The notes under the pieces: model-generated | The model's input: the letters and a program-made list of their open reading frames with translations, nothing else | Database searches by the model: none | What the model was told of the DNA's origin: nothing | Shown here: positions 33,764 through 46,702 of the stretch, piece after piece | Layout of the letters: every line of letters starts with the position of its first letter | Numbering within the stretch: position 1 is the first letter of the stretch | NCBI RefSeq assembly: GCF_030272615.1 | Contig: NC_081407.1 | Span: 440,041,213-440,105,212, forward strand | Origin: Cryptomeria japonica | Lineage: Eukaryota; Streptophyta; Pinopsida; Cupressales; Cupressaceae | Reading direction: 5' to 3' | Length of the DNA: 64,000 bases | Position numbers and translations under genes: made by a program

Positions 33764-33835
33764 AGGAGTTATTATCCATGAGAATTAGTTAGGTTTTGTA
33801 TATAAGTAGTGTAGTTTATTTTCTGTTGAAGTTGC

Positions 33836-34681
33836 TATTGGGGTCCAAGAACACTGAGAGGGGGGGGGTGTATTAGTGTTATGCCAGTATGAACAATTTT
33901 TATCCTTTTATACCATACACATATATACCGGTATACAAATACACATATAACAAGAAAAAAAAAAACAATCCACATAAATGAAAACCACAACACACAGAGT
34001 TTATATGTGGAAAACCTCAAAAAGGAAAAACCACGATGGGATTTGTGACCCATAATATTAGTCCATTGACCACATGAAAAGGTATTACATATAATAGGGG
34101 CCTGCACATGCAGGAAGGAACACTGCCTAGAGCATACTACTCATCACTAAAGAGCCTCACTAACTACAAGCTTTCTGCTAAAGTAAATTACTAAAAATGA
34201 ACCCAAGAATGCATCTGCAATGCCAATTAGAGTTCTGGTTCTAGCTCTACTCTGTACCAATTCATAAACCTTGAACTACTATCAATATCTCTTCTCCTCC
34301 AAGAGTGCTTTCCAATCTATCTACATATCATTGCATAATATAACATTCGCATACAAAATTATCTTGATATATATATTTCACATTATACAGTTCTGCTATA
34401 TTCTCCTATATCCACACATTTCATATCATTCAAGATAACCTAGAAGACTGACCTATATACCTATTACAAATAATATGCCTTATGTTAGTTACAATACATT
34501 TACAAAAGATATTCAATGTTGGCCTTGACAATAATTACAAAATGATTCATTAAGTAAATCCTTCTTGATGTCGGCTTCCAATGAAGTATTGATGTCGGTG
34601 CTGGTGTAGCCCTGAATTCTCCAAAGCTGGTATATGACTTCCATCTGACAAAATGAATCCAATGAGTGTCAATTGCCAACA
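33836..34681 (-). repeat. NA2 3' LTR
   Basis: 846 bp, from TATTGGGGTCCAAGAACACTG to AATTGCCAACA on the plus strand. The shared copia-LTR block lies at 34003-34055. Confidence 0.88.
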
Positions 34682-34927
34682 ATATCCCCCTTTGGCATTG
34701 ATGGCAAGACCCATGTGAAAAATGAATTCCCTATCGGTATGCTTCCCTTGAGAAATACATTCCATCTGATATCCTGATATCCTTCCCATGTGTTTTTATC
34801 TGGTATTATCTGATATTTTTCACATATATGCATACTCCCCCTTTGACATTAATGCCAAATACTGGTGAAAGAATTGAGATAATTCCATCACAAAAGAATA
34901 AATGAATACTGTTAGTTTCACTAGAGC
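34682..34927 (-). other. NA2 polypurine tract and 3' leader
   Basis: The minus strand reads CAAAGGGGGATAT against the LTR, identical over these 13 bases to SIR-A, with a second PPT-like copy at 34834-34858. Confidence 0.8.
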
Positions 34928-37900
34928 TTAATCATCTTCAATATTTCTGGGTATGCCTTTTGCAATAACTTAAGATATGTATCCCAGCTAGTTCTAAAAG
35001 TGTCAGAAATGGATGCTAGTCCACTTAGTAAGTGGGCATGTGTTTCCTTCTCTTGGACATTTGCTAGTGTCAGTTTAGCTATCATGTCCATGCACTCTCT
35101 CTTATGAACAACTAATGAATCTAATCTAGGACTTACCAGTCCTCTTAGACTTCTTTCGCTTCACATGATTTTATCTCTCTCCTTCTCAAAAGAAAAAAAT
35201 TGGCTCTCCAAGGACAAAATTTGTCCATCAATAGATGTGGTCAGTTTAGTCAATCCATCAAAAGAGTTAGCAATTTTAGCTATCTTATCGTATAACTCCT
35301 TTAATCTACTATCTACATTAGCCATAAGAATTTCCATGTTACAACACACTCTATAGATATTTGTACATTGTTTTAAACAAACCTCAATAGGAGTAAGTTT
35401 GTCCTCAATTTGCTTCTAATCTGTTTTTATAATCTGATCAAAAGCTATTCTTTTAGTTGCTGTGAATTTATCCAAAGCCTGTTGGTCTGCAATCTACCTA
35501 AGAGATTGAAAATTATTAGAGATATGCTCTGTTAGAGTCTTGAGCTTGCTAGAAGGGCTTGCTCCATATTCAATCTGACAGTTAGGTATTAATCTATGCA
35601 ACATTATGACCGATTGTTCAATTATTTGTTTATCTATAGTACCTTCCTTCAGTAATTTCTGAGTAGCCATCATCATAAATTCAGTTGGACTCAACTCAGA
35701 GACTGATTTCTTCTCAACCTGAGAAGTGTCAATTGCCAATACCTTTGCTGGGGAATCAGTTTTAACTGCCAATATGGACTCAATTGCTTTTACCTTGTCC
35801 ATCTCAACCTCTTTTGCACTAGTGGCTTCACCACTTGGTGCAGTGTCAGTTACTGTCGGTGGAGTATTATCCATAGTATTTATAGTGTCCTATACATTGC
35901 CTTGCTAAAAAATGGTCTATGCTGGTATAGATTGTACACTCTCTTTAACTATCTATTGTGTCTGAATATCTATAGTTACTATCGGTTGTGTTAAAATTGG
36001 TGTTGAATTGCCCAAAATACCTTTCCCTTTTGATTTTTCAGGAATGGTGGAAGATGTTGCCCTTGCAAATTCTTCTTGAGATGTGAGAAAGTCTGGGTTT
36101 TTCTGAAAGAATTTGGTCCATCCCTTACTAGTCTCATTTATCACCTCATTCACTCTCCCTATTATAAGGCTTATCTATCGGGGTTTACTACTAAAAATTG
36201 TCCTATTTGCAGTATCTATGCATCTTTTTATTTCTTCATTATTTACAACACCACACATTTCAAAAAGTACTACTTCCTTAATCTCCTTATCTATCTTAAC
36301 AGCATCAAGTCTTCTAGCCTCAACTTTATTATAGAAGGATAAAGGTATCTCCTTCAAAATTTCAACTAAGGCTTTCTTATAAATGTCTATATATAACAAA
36401 ATAGCCTCTTCTAATTCATTTTGCTCATTCTCTTCTAAATCTTCATAATACTTTGATACATTTTTCAATATTCCATCTTTTGTAATTTCATCAATAAGCT
36501 CAGCACAGGTCATTGTGGTCTTACCGGTTTCAATATCATCACCCTTCTTCTTTTTGCTTGTGGTTGCCGGTGTGACTGGTTTCCTCTTTTGCATAGGCTT
36601 CCTTGTTGGTGGTGGAGGCATTGTAGGCTTAGTTTCCTTTCTAACAAGTCTCCTCCTAGGCTCTGCCTTGCTCTTCTCTATCGGTGGTTTTACCACATTC
36701 TTCCTTTGTACCCTTCTGAAAGCCAAAGGTTCATTATCCTCATAATCAAAATTAGAAGTGATAGGGGAAATGTGAACTTGTGGCTTCTTCACTTCTATAG
36801 TACCAACCTCTGCCGGTTTAGCTGCTTGTTTGGATCCTAAACCTAGTTGAGTGTCTATCTTATAAATTACATCTTGTACATATGCAGACATATTTTGTAT
36901 TTTCTTCTCTCTTCTATTCCTGTTAAAACTGGCTTTCACTTCAAGATCCTTCTCTCTTCTTCTACCAAACTGCTCTATTTTATCATCTAATGGGGCATCT
37001 AACAAAATCTTTGCATAGAGTTCAAAAATGCTATCATCCACCTCATATCCAAGCTTTGTCACCCATATTTTCCTTGGTTCAACTGCTTCCATAAGAGTTT
37101 CATCAGTTTTTACCATGAAACAGATATCAGTGGAATACTTCTCCATAATGTTCTTTGATATTCTCTCCCTTTCGCTCATGTTTTCTTGGAATATATCAAA
37201 ATACCTGCAAAGTTTCTCATCTCTTCTGGTACCAAGACTGGTGATTACTTCCTTGATCTACATAGCTACCGGTATGTTATGAGCCTAATGCTTCTTCCCT
37301 AGACTGGGTAGCTCATTTAGAAAGTAATGCATTAAACAAACAATCAACTTTCCATATCTAAAAGTTCCTTTCTTGATTCCTTTGATCTTACCAAGGTTCA
37401 ACATCAATTCATTCCTCATCCATTCACATAAATCATACTTCACATTGTTCCTTAGCATATGATATGCAGCATGAATACATGAACTAGCGACAAAATTCAA
37501 TCGGTTGGATTGAGTTACCTTGTAACCTATTATCATGCTTGCAAATTTTATATCAGTGTTGGTGATTGTGTTGATCCTCATTGATCTTCTATCAGGAGTT
37601 GCACCGGTGAGTTTCTCAACCTCTGTGTTGGAAATTTTCTTGCCAGGTTCTTGTCCAACTTTGGGTAAGTCAGTGACTACTTGAATAGCCTCCTTCATGA
37701 TCATGTAAGGCCTATCTAGCCAAATAAATTAGTTATGAACCCTGCTCAGAATGTATCTGATAACCTCATCTTTGAATTCCGGTATGTACAGAATACTAGT
37801 TAACCCTAGATCCTCAATTGATTTGTATTTTGGTTTGATGGTTTCGGAGTCTCCCGGTATCATAGATTTATACATTCTTTTGATGTCCTCTATGCCCAAA

Positions 37901-38097
37901 TCCTCTAGGGTTCATTGAATGTATACCCTCACATCTTCAACATACATTATGCCATCAGGAACCCTAGAAAATGCTCTCGTAGAGTCTTCCTTTTTAGTGA
38001 TTTTGAGAACCTCCTTAAATACTGGCCTTAACCTATCCTTGACTTTGACAATGGTGGGATTTTCAATGAAAGTAGGAGTTGAAGATCTAGATGCCAT
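34928..38097 (-). pseudogene. NA2 ORF2, long unknown protein
   Basis: ATG at 38097 opens MASRSSTPTF, matching the MAS start of NA1 ORF2. Open pieces are 38097-37912, 37704-37285, 37179-36175, 36153-35953, 35874-35494 and 35349-35161; stops and shifts separate them. Conserved with NA1: a RVHN motif, EVEKLTGATPDRR, IIGYKVTQSNRLNFVAS, DICFMVKTDETLMEAVEPR and LGYEVDD. The middle is basic and proline-rich (36500-36750) with no long E/K repeat as in NA1. The C-terminal third is coiled-coil. No enzyme signature. About 1050 codons originally. Confidence 0.72.
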
Positions 38098-38473
38098 TTC
38101 GAAAAATACCTGAAAGTGAATGTTGGTGGAAGATTGAGTGCTTCAGATAACTACTCAAAATCCTTTCACAATTATTTTTCTCGCTCTTAACTTGCCTTTT
38201 CTTTGCTCTAAATGCTTGAATGCTTGTTGAGTGAAAATGATTTAACTTACCCCCTTTTATCAGCAAATAAAACCCTAATCTTTCTCTATAATAAATGCTT
38301 CACCAACAACCCTACAAATATCGGTTTCACAGTCATGTGTTGGGTGAACCTTCATCGATGATGAACATGACTCTCCAGATCTCTTCAAAATCTCCTTAGA
38401 TCTATTTCGAGGTAATATGAAAAATTTAGCAATGACGTTGCCAACCCCTAAGGCTTATGCCTTAGTTGCCAGA

Positions 38474-39604
38474 GGAATTTCCTACCGGTGGAGGAATACC
38501 CTATTCTATTGGTGGAGTTACCGGTGTAGATCCATCTCCACTTGGTTCTTTGAATTTTCTAACCCATCTCTTGGTGTGATCTTGTTGTATTTCATCTACC
38601 TTCTTCTTTCCTTTCTCATTATCTTTATCATTATCAACTGGTTGAGTCTTGCTTTTGCAATACTTAGCAATATGACTTATTTTGTTGCATGCATAACATG
38701 TAACATTGTTCTTCTGAATTGCTTTGACATATCTGGTATCATTTCTTGACCTACAATGATTAGAAAAATGTTCAAACTTTCAACATGCATGACATTTAAC
38801 ATTCATTCTGCAATCTTTTGATCTATGACCATATTTCTTGCAATTTGTGCATTGACCGAGAATAAAATTGTAGTTTTGATTTGCTTTATTTCTACATTGT
38901 TTAGCCATATGCTCAAATTTATTACAAACAAAACATCTACCATTGAATTTATAAGAATTAGATTGCCTTGTCGGTTTCCTCTATTTCTTGATGAGTTCTG
39001 CATACCGATTGTCTGATCTTCATTTGCAATACCAGAGCTTTCACCTTGTACAAATCCAAGTCCTCTAGAATCATCATTTTGTCTTTGTCTTTTCAATAAG
39101 TCATCCAACTGTGCAACACTGATCCTAAAAATTTTGTTTATACTCACTTGCAATAGTCATATCATCTCTCAAAGTAGTTATTTGTCTTTCAAGTTCTTGT
39201 TCATTGTTCTGGGAGTGTGCCAAATTAGTTCTCAACAAATTATTCTCATGATTCAATCTACCACATTCATCAAATTTGTTATTCAGAGATATAACAACAT
39301 TATCTTCCTTCTTCTTTCTATCCTCAATATCTTTTGATAACCTCATAGTCAGATCTTGCATTTCATTCTTCATGAGCATGTTTGCTTGACTTATTTTTTG
39401 ACATTGTTCCTTAATAGCATTCTTCTCCTCATCATCTAGTTTTTGCAAAAGTTTTTTTCTCTTGTCTTGAGAAGATGATAACCTTTCTTGCAGGATAAGA
39501 ATTAATTCATTTGTAGAATTCAACTTCTCTTGCAATTTCAAGTTCTTCATCCTTTCAACATCATAATCCTCAAGTGCCATCTCAAGTTGCTTCTCCATAC
39601 CCAT
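38474..39604 (-). pseudogene. NA2 Gag-like protein: coiled coil plus four zinc knuckles
   Basis: Starts about 60 bp after the primer site; the first ATG of the frame is at 39604. The N-terminal 150 codons are heptad-rich (QEKLNSTNELILILQERLSS). After a frame change near 39140, four CCHC knuckles follow within 38960-38640: CFVCNKFEHMAKQC, CTNCKKYGHRSKDC, CHAC-stop-KFEHFSNHC (TGA just after the second Cys) and CYACNKISHIAKYC. All four keep C-X2-C-X4-H-X4-C spacing, better preserved than in NA1. The tail is Lys/Pro-rich. Same architecture as NA1 gag, so this is a family trait. Confidence 0.78.
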
Positions 39605-39661
39605 GTTCAAATATTCTGGTTTCAGGATCTTCCTCAAGCTGTTAAAATTCTTTCAAGGTAC

Positions 39662-39678
39662 CAAGCTCTAATACCAAT
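39662..39678 (-). other. NA2 primer-binding site
   Basis: The minus strand reads TGGTATTAGAGCTTGG next to the LTR; initiator-Met type with one transition in the first 12 bases. Confidence 0.8.
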
Positions 39679-40570
39679 TTTTGGGATCCAATAACACTGA
39701 GAAGGAGGGGTGAATCAATCTTTTGTCGGTATGAATAGTTTTTATCCTTTTATACCATACACATATATACTAGTAAACAAATAAACATATAATAAGAAGC
39801 AAATAAACCATTCACATAAATGAACACCATAACACACAAAGTTTATACATGGAAAACCTCAAAGAGGAAAAACCACAGTGGGATTTGTGACCCACAATAT
39901 CAGTTCATTGGCCATATGAAAAGATATTACATATAATAGGGGCCTACACATGCAGGAAGGAGCACTTCCTAGAGAATACTTCTCATCACTACAGATCCTC
40001 ACTGACTACAAACTTTCTACTAAAGCAAATTATTGAAAATGAACTCAAGAATGCATCTACTATGCCAATTAGAGTTCCGGTTCTAGCTCTGCTCTATACC
40101 GGTTCATACACCCTGAACTACTACTGGTATCTCTTCTCCTCCAAGAGTTCTTTCCAATCTATCTACATATCATTGCATAATATAACATTTGCATACAAAA
40201 TGATCTTCATACATATTTCACATTATACAGTTCTTTTATATTCTCCTATATCCACACATTTCATATCATTCAAAATAACATAGCAGACTTACCTATATAC
40301 CTATTACAAATAATATGCCTTATGTTGGCTTACAATACATTTACAAAAGATATTCAATGTCATCCTTGACAATAATTACAAAATGATTCATTAAGTAAAT
40401 CCTTCTTGATGTCAGGTTCCAATGAAGTATTGATGTCGGTGCCAGAGCCCTGAATGCTCCAAAGTTAGTATCTGCTGGTATATGCCTCCTAGGACTAGTA
40501 TATGACTTCCATCTAATCTTTTTGGCATCAATGACAACAAAATGAATCCAATTAGTGTCAATTGCCAACA
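39679..40570 (-). repeat. NA2 5' LTR
   Basis: 892 bp, longer than its partner by extra bases around 40460-40540. Shared block at 39846-39895. Confidence 0.88.
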
Positions 40571-42010
40571 GTTTCCCTGTCCAAGTAAATTCTTTTTGGT
40601 CTGCTCTACATCTGGTCTACTTCACCAAAGATTCTAGAATTTTCACATCATTCATGAGTAATAATTGTCCCCAACTAGAGCCACTAATAGTTCTAAAAAT
40701 TATTGCACAATAATTTTCATGTTTGAGTCAAAATATTGGTCATTTTGGACTTATTTTGCCCTCTGTCAAAGTTCAAGGTTTAGGGTTTTGAGGGTTATGA
40801 ATTTTTTATTAAGCCTTGTGAAGGAAAAACCTTAAGCCTATTATATTCCATCATTACCTTTTTCCACTTAAGCCAAGGGTTGGTTACTGTTGGTGGAGCC
40901 ATTGTAATTCCCAAGCATTAATTTGTGTTTGGTCGGTCCCATTTTAATATTCATGTCAACGCTTATAAATTTGTCCTAAGTCTAATATTTTTAATACTTT
41001 AGCCTGTGGATAAAGGTAGAACAGATCTGACGGTCCACACTTCCCCGTGGTTGAAGGTACAAGGAAGATAAAGACCATGACATCATGAGATGATGCCACA
41101 TGTCCTCAACAAAGAAGGGTGAGCCGACGGTTTGACCTTTCAAACCTTTAATATTACCGGTTCCCAGTAGGTAAAACCTGAGTTACTAAGGATGTATGTT
41201 TTTGCACGTCCTTGTATTGAATGATGATGTTTTAATCTTGGTCCAAGAAGTGCTTGGGAGTTAGCGGCCATTGTTAAGTGATCACCGTGGTTGGAAAGTA
41301 AACAAAGAACAGATCCAATGGTTCTCATAACCCTGCGATCAAGAGATGTGAGGAGATTATGGACCGTGAAATCACGAGATGATGCCAGGTGTCCAAGGGG
41401 GGCCAAGAAAGCCGATGGTGGGGTCATTAAAAGTGGAGAAATAAGTGATGAGTTGGATATACCACATCATGCTAAGGGTGGACCTGCTTGCCATATTGGA
41501 GGGTCAATGTCAGATTGACTAGTCTAGTTTCATGAGATTTGCCAGCATGAAAGATGATTGACGATCGAGTTTTAAACTTTTCAAATGCAAGTTAGAGTCG
41601 TTATTTCACTCACATGAGTAATAATGATGGATGAGACAATGGAATTTCATTCCAGGTGATAATAAAAGCACTCTCAAAGCTATTTTTGATTCATAAAGAT
41701 ATTCATAGTGATTTAGAGGACACCCCTGCAGTTGGGGAAGATTGAGATGGTTTCTTGCATCACAAAATTGTTGTTCCCCTATTGTAATCAAAGTAGTAAG
41801 TTCATCTAAGATTTTTCATCTATTTTGAAGAAATTGATGTTGTGAATTGTGCACAAAATTGTAGGAAAAGAGTTTGAACTATTCTAGGGTTAGAAGCTAA
41901 ATAGAGAAAAGTGAAATTTGCTTGAATTACTGTTGTAATTTGAATCTTGTGTTAGCCCTAGCCTTTTCCTTCCCAATTCAAAGCTATAATAGAAAACCCT
42001 ATTTCAAAAG
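40571..42010 (+). other. TAT spacer between pol and accessory gene
   Basis: No supported gene in 1.4 kb. It holds an imperfect direct duplication: about 41005-41135 and 41287-41427 share words such as GAACAGATC, ATGAGATGATGCCA and GAGATGATGCCA. Such long spacers after pol occur in Tat-like elements. Confidence 0.5.
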
Positions 42011-43195
42011 ATGGCTCCCTCAAGAAAACATTCAAGGAAGACTGAATACCTGAAGATAAATATTTATGATGATTTCTTAGACCAATTAAAGCCCATGGTA
42101 AAACCTTAGGAGAAGGGTTGACTGATAAAGTATACAACTTGGTGGGTGCTAGGGTACCGATGAATGGGATATATATGTTCAAGTTATGGTATGCATAGAG
42201 AAATTTACATTCCCCACTCTCAAGTCCTTGGAAATATGATTTGGGTAAATTAGTGGTGTCGGGTGTGTTCATGGATGTTGAACTTCTTGAGTCTGTTGCA
42301 AACAGATATGACCCTGTCTCAAGGGTTATAAGGGGAAATCAAGGAGAAACTTTGCTAACAATTAGAAGAGAGGAATCCCAGGAGATTTTTGACTTATTTG
42401 AACCATCTGCTAACCTTGTACAAGTGGATTTAAAGGATCTAAAGGAAGAGTACTATAAAATGAAAGATTTCATCAAAACTAATTTTCTTCCAATCCATTT
42501 GGCTAGAGCAGGAGAGACAACGCACCACATTGGCCCTAGTTCAGGGGAGCCATTCCCCATTGGTGTTTTTTCTCATTATTTTTCAGGCTACCTTTTTCTC
42601 TCTATGTCAGATCTTGGGTTTTAATCCAATTATAGTTATGCCACCTGATTTCATGTATATGGGCATGCAAATTCAACATCCATATTATACAGTGGTTTTT
42701 GACTTTACCCCATACCTTGAAGAGAAGATTCATGAGGGGTTGTTAGATATTAAAAAATAAAGTGGTTGGCACTAAATTCTACTAGTATTCCTTGCTCATG
42801 CACATGTTCTTATATCAAAATGTTAATTACTTGGAAGGTACTATGAACCTAAAGAGGACAATTGATAATAAAGAAATTCTAGTGCAACTTTGGAGCATGG
42901 ATATGTCTTGGGATAGAGAGGAGGTTAGTTATGTGAGATTTGATAACAACTTTGCTTCTAGGTTAAGATAAAGATTAACAGTGAACCCACCAAGGATCCC
43001 TAAGGAGCTGCATGATTTTGTAAGGCCTAAAGAGAGGTTGCCACTTCGAAAGATTAAGCACAATTGGGGGGATTTCATCCCTTATCTAGTTAGCATTGTT
43101 ATTAGAAACTATGGTTTTTCTAGTCAGCCACATGTATATCCTTTTAATGTTCCTTTGGGGATGGGTTTTTTTGAGGTAATGTGGAAGATAGGGTG
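42011..43195 (+). pseudogene. Tat-associated accessory protein, copy 2, N-terminal part
   Basis: The ATG at 42011 (MAPSRKHSRKTEYLKINIYD) gives a basic N-terminus. After stops near 42107 the frame shifts and stays open at 42241-42624 (LGKLVVSGVFMDVELLE is near its start), then shifts again to 42530-42760 (MPPDFMYMGMQIQHPYYT). The part 42766-43195 is closely matched by 14251-14680, including HDFVRPKERLPL. CHR then cuts the gene at 43195. It lies 1.5 kb after TAT pol (NA2 removed) in the same direction. Position resembles the extra 3' genes (env-like or unknown) of some plant gypsy elements, but no membrane segment stands out. Function unknown. Confidence 0.7.
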
Positions 43196-44766
43196 TGATA
43201 TGGAGATTCTCTCAAAAGAGTTGCAATTTGGTTTGTAGGTTAGGAAAAGGTGATTTTGTGGGCTCCCTTGTTTGTCTTATTACCTATTCTCCTTTTTGAA
43301 TCAATTCCAACACCCAAAATCCTTTGGAGAACTCTCTACCACTTAAGTTATTTCAGTTACTCAAGTCCAATGTTAGAACTCACAAGACTAAGTTCAACCT
43401 CTAAGCCTAATTCAATGCTCTTCACTTGTAGAGGCTAGGAAGGATTTGAGATGGTTTAACAACTCCCTCCATGTGGTTTTGAATTTTACTTCCCTTCATT
43501 TCCCTATCTCTTTCATGGTTCCTATATTTTAGGCCTTGTAGCCCTATGAGCCCATTTTAGCCCTCCTTTCACGGTTTTTGCTCCTTTGCTCTAAAAACTT
43601 CCAAATGACCCCTCAGAAGATTTTGTGATATGGATACCCATTTATACACTTCATGATTTTTGAGATGGGGTGGTCTAATATGTCCTTATAGGTATGGTCC
43701 CCAAAATGGCTCTTTTGAAGGGTTTTAGGCTTGTATGCTTTCACCAATGGGGTTTGCTGATCTCTACACCCTGTCAAACCTCCATACTCTCACTGAGGAT
43801 TTTCATAACATCCAAATTATATGTCAATCACTTGACACTATTAGATTTTATCTACCCTGCAAGAAATGATGAAAAGAGAAGTCATGATCCTAGTCGAGCT
43901 ATGGCAAAGCTCGCCTAAAACATGATTTTAAAATGTCCAAATGCAACTTCCTGGTCATGAAAATTTGTATATACACTATACAAAGACTTCAATACTTTAA
44001 TCCCAAGCGCCATAGAGAAAACGCAATGGGAATTAAAGTTGGAGCCATTTCTGGGGCCTTAACCCCTTTACTTGGGTTGAGAGAAGTGAAAACAAGAAAG
44101 AATTTCTATACACCAACTAAATCTGCACAATGAAAGGATAAAAGTACTTTTTAAGCACCAAAATAACACAGGCTAAGAATCGATGAAATAATAGTATGGA
44201 AATCAATTCATTCAGTATAAAGTGCAATAAACCATTTGACAATTTTAGTGAAAAATATGGAAATTGCCTCAAGGTGCTATTCAAAATTCAATCTTTGGAA
44301 CTTCCAACACCTTTAAATTTTTTTGAGAGGCCTTATATATGCCTACTCAATCAAAACCAACCACCAATCAGACCTCTAACTACCGATTTGAGCATTTTTG
44401 CAAAATTTCTTACAAAGTCACCATGACAACTTTTTCACTACAATGTATTTTGACAAATATTGCAAATCTTCACACTCCTGACCCCCCAGGATGATTTCCT
44501 AACATCAAATAACCATCTACAAAATCCTTATGAGGCCTTACAAGGAGTTTTTCCAAAAAGTTCTACGTGATGCCATTTAAGGCTTACAAAGGCACATAGG
44601 CCCAAAACAAAGTAAATAAGAAAAGGTAAATGACAAGCAAACTACAATCAAACTCAAGCACACTTTTGGACTCTTCAATATTCTTTTATTAAATCATTGA
44701 CCCAATAAGGATCATTCACACTAAAATTTGAAAGTTCACTAAGAAACCTCAGGTGCTCCTGCACCA
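43196..44766 (-). repeat. CHR 3' LTR
   Basis: 1.57 kb from TGATATGGAGATTC to GCTCCTGCACCA on the plus strand. The small reading frames inside it have no recognisable content. The partner LTR is not in the window, so the ends rest on the insertion junction on one side and the polypurine tract on the other. Confidence 0.65.
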
Positions 44767-44790
44767 TACTCCCCCAATGAGAAAGAAGTC
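44767..44790 (-). other. CHR polypurine tract
   Basis: The minus strand reads GAAAGAAGT... to CATTGGGGGAGTA just before the LTR (TGGTGCAGG), a normal plus-strand primer. Confidence 0.6.
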
Positions 44791-45145
44791 AAGTGACTCC
44801 TTTAGGGAAAAAAGAGGGGTCAATTATAACCTTTGGAAAGTCTTGTTCAAGTACCCAAGTGGCCTCAGGTTCTGGAAGATGTTCCAATTTAACCAAATGC
44901 TCCATATAGGTGGTATGCCTAGTCTTCTTGAGAATCCTTGAATCCAACACCTTCTCAACTTGTAGCATGGATGGAGGTGGCAAAGGAAGGTTTGAAAGTG
45001 ACTGAGAGACATATGAAACTCTAGTGTACTCCTCTGGATTTGTGCCTTTATACTGCACCAAGTCTGCAACATTGAAAATAGGAGACAAAGCTATATCCTC
45101 GGGTAGATTAATTTTGTAAAATTTTTGTCCATACCTAGCCAAGAC
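44791..45145 (-). pseudogene. CHR integrase C-terminus with chromodomain
   Basis: Minus-strand frame: VLARYGQKFYKINLPEDIAL (integrase C-terminal fold), FNVADLVQYKG, then a chromodomain with VEKVLDSRILKKTRH and EHLVKLEHLPEPEATWV. The second aromatic of the usual chromodomain cage position (VKW) is Leu. The frame joins GPCK at 46703 once S2 is removed. The chromodomain in this family targets integration to marked chromatin. The reading frame itself is unbroken here. Confidence 0.85.
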
Positions 45146-45150
45146 CTTAC

Positions 45151-46697
45151 TGATAGTTCTGATACTTAATATAAGTACAAATCCAATAGCCAATAATATG
45201 AGAAGGGGGGGTGAATCATACAAACTTAATCATCCATAAAAACATCAGAGTCAACCTCGGTAACATATATATCAGTCATATAACCAAAACTGTCAAACAG
45301 GCAAACTCAAAAGCATATGAACAATATAAACCTCATAACACCAGATTTAACGTGGAAACCCAAATAGGGAAAAACCATTGTGGGATTTCGGACCCACTAA
45401 GAAATATACTCTTCTAGAGTATGCTCGGTTAAAAGCAAATGCTGTTAAAGATTACAAACACATTGCTAGATGTGACCCGGTTAAGGGATTTCCCTCAGAT
45501 CTGTTAGGATCTTCACTTTGTTAGAAGTGACCTTGTCAAAGGATTTCAAACACTCAATCAGAATGTCACCTTGCTAGAGGATTTACATATAAAACTGTTA
45601 AGTCCACTCGGTTAAGAGATTTTCTGTCACTTTCACAAAATAACAATAATAAAAATCTATCTGCAACTTCACATCTAAAATGCTAAAGCAGATTCTTATT
45701 TATTCAATACAATTTAGACATAGAACTAATCTTGTCTATCTACTGGGCTTCTATACTCTATTAATCTAACAGGTCTTCAAGCTTCTGTGCTCGATAATCA
45801 CTATGTAGCATCCTTGTGCATACACTTGCCCGCATACATTGTTTATCAACAGTTTCCTATTTATAAACAATTAGGTAACCACTTAATCTCCTTGATCACA
45901 TTTCCCATGATCAATCATAGCCATCAGATCTTCAATCTTGTCTAGGTTCAATGCATCTTTTGATCTGAAAATGTTTTACCCCACCTTGGAACTTGTATAA
46001 TAGTCTTGGAACTTGTGCCAGGGTATTGCGATTCAATCTGAGCTGTAGATCTTCATGCCAACTTTCCATTGCCTTAGATTCATTAACAAACTTCATCCAT
46101 GGTTTACCAATCATTGATCCGCTCCAGCTCATCAGCTTCTTTCATTAAATACTGCATGTAAACATTTAATGCATTTTGTTATAGCTCGGTTACAACTCGA
46201 TAACAACTCGATGAATACTAAACTTCACTCGGTAGACATTTCACCTTCATTAACTGATAGCGATAACCTTAGGGTTTACCAACTAGGTTCCTTGGGGTTT
46301 ACCAACTAGGTTCTTTGGTTGATAACATAGTATAGTATTAACCTTTACATTTTACAACATATGTATGATGTTAAACCAATCTAAAACATCACGATCTCAT
46401 CATTGTCTGACTCGGTAGTAGTTGCCCATTGAATACCTTATTCATCCCTTTATTCATCATATTCTTTCCTGTGTCTTTTACCAACTTCTTTATAATCTTC
46501 ATATCATACTTCTCAAGATATGACAACATCATACTGAATTAGAAAATCAATTTCTTGACATCAATGACAAAATAATAATATCAAGATAGTAAAACATCTT
46601 TAATCAGTTATATCCATAATCATCAACAACCTTCTCGATATCCTTATTGAAATGCGAACAATCTTTCATTGTCTATTATAATGCAATATTGCCAACA
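45151..46697 (-). mobile_element. S2, solo LTR in CHR integrase
   Basis: 1547 bp, plus-strand start TGATAGTTCTGATAC and end CAATATTGCCAACA, flanked by CTTAC (45146-45150 and 46698-46702). It has the GAGAAGGGGGGGTGAATCA hallmark and the shared LTR block at 45349-45397, in the same orientation as NA1. A minus-strand TATA (GTTTATAAATAGG) is at 45857-45867. No internal region remains. Confidence 0.9.
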
Positions 46698-46702
46698 CTT
46701 AC

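Larger units (their letters stand above)
33836..40570 (-). mobile_element. NA2, non-autonomous Sirevirus-like LTR retrotransposon
   Basis: 6.7-kb minus-strand element inserted 73 bp after the TAT pol stop. LTRs are 33836-34681 and 39679-40570; flanks are GTTGC and GTTTC (one mismatch), an aged 5-bp duplication. Primer site at 39662-39678, polypurine tract at 34682. It contains a Gag-like gene and ORF2, both homologous to those of NA1, and no enzyme domain. Both LTRs have lost the canonical TG start (TA on the left, TT on the right), so it looks older than NA1. Confidence 0.88.
17143..43195 (+). mobile_element. TAT, Tat-like Ty3/gypsy element, interrupted
   Basis: Plus-strand element in the order LTR, primer site (18424), gag (18851-20386 and 28192-29209), protease, extra RNase H, RT, RNase H, integrase (ends 33763), long spacer, accessory gene (42011-43195). 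The pieces become contiguous once SIR-A, NA2 and CHR are removed. Every enzyme domain has at least one lethal change. The Tat assignment rests on the primer-site type, the archaeal-like extra RNase H and the polyprotein style; it is inferred, not scored. Confidence 0.75.

Noticed and set aside
36515-36840. Plus-strand hydrophobic frames in NA2
   Set aside because: Antisense to the basic, proline-rich part of NA2 ORF2, which is supported by homology to NA1.
41140-41518. Overlapping frames of 75-95 codons on both strands
   Set aside because: Located in the duplicated TAT spacer; no domain, and the frame is not kept between the two duplicate units.
43250-44426. Several short plus-strand frames
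   Set aside because: They lie in the CHR 3' LTR and show no similarity to known proteins or to each other.
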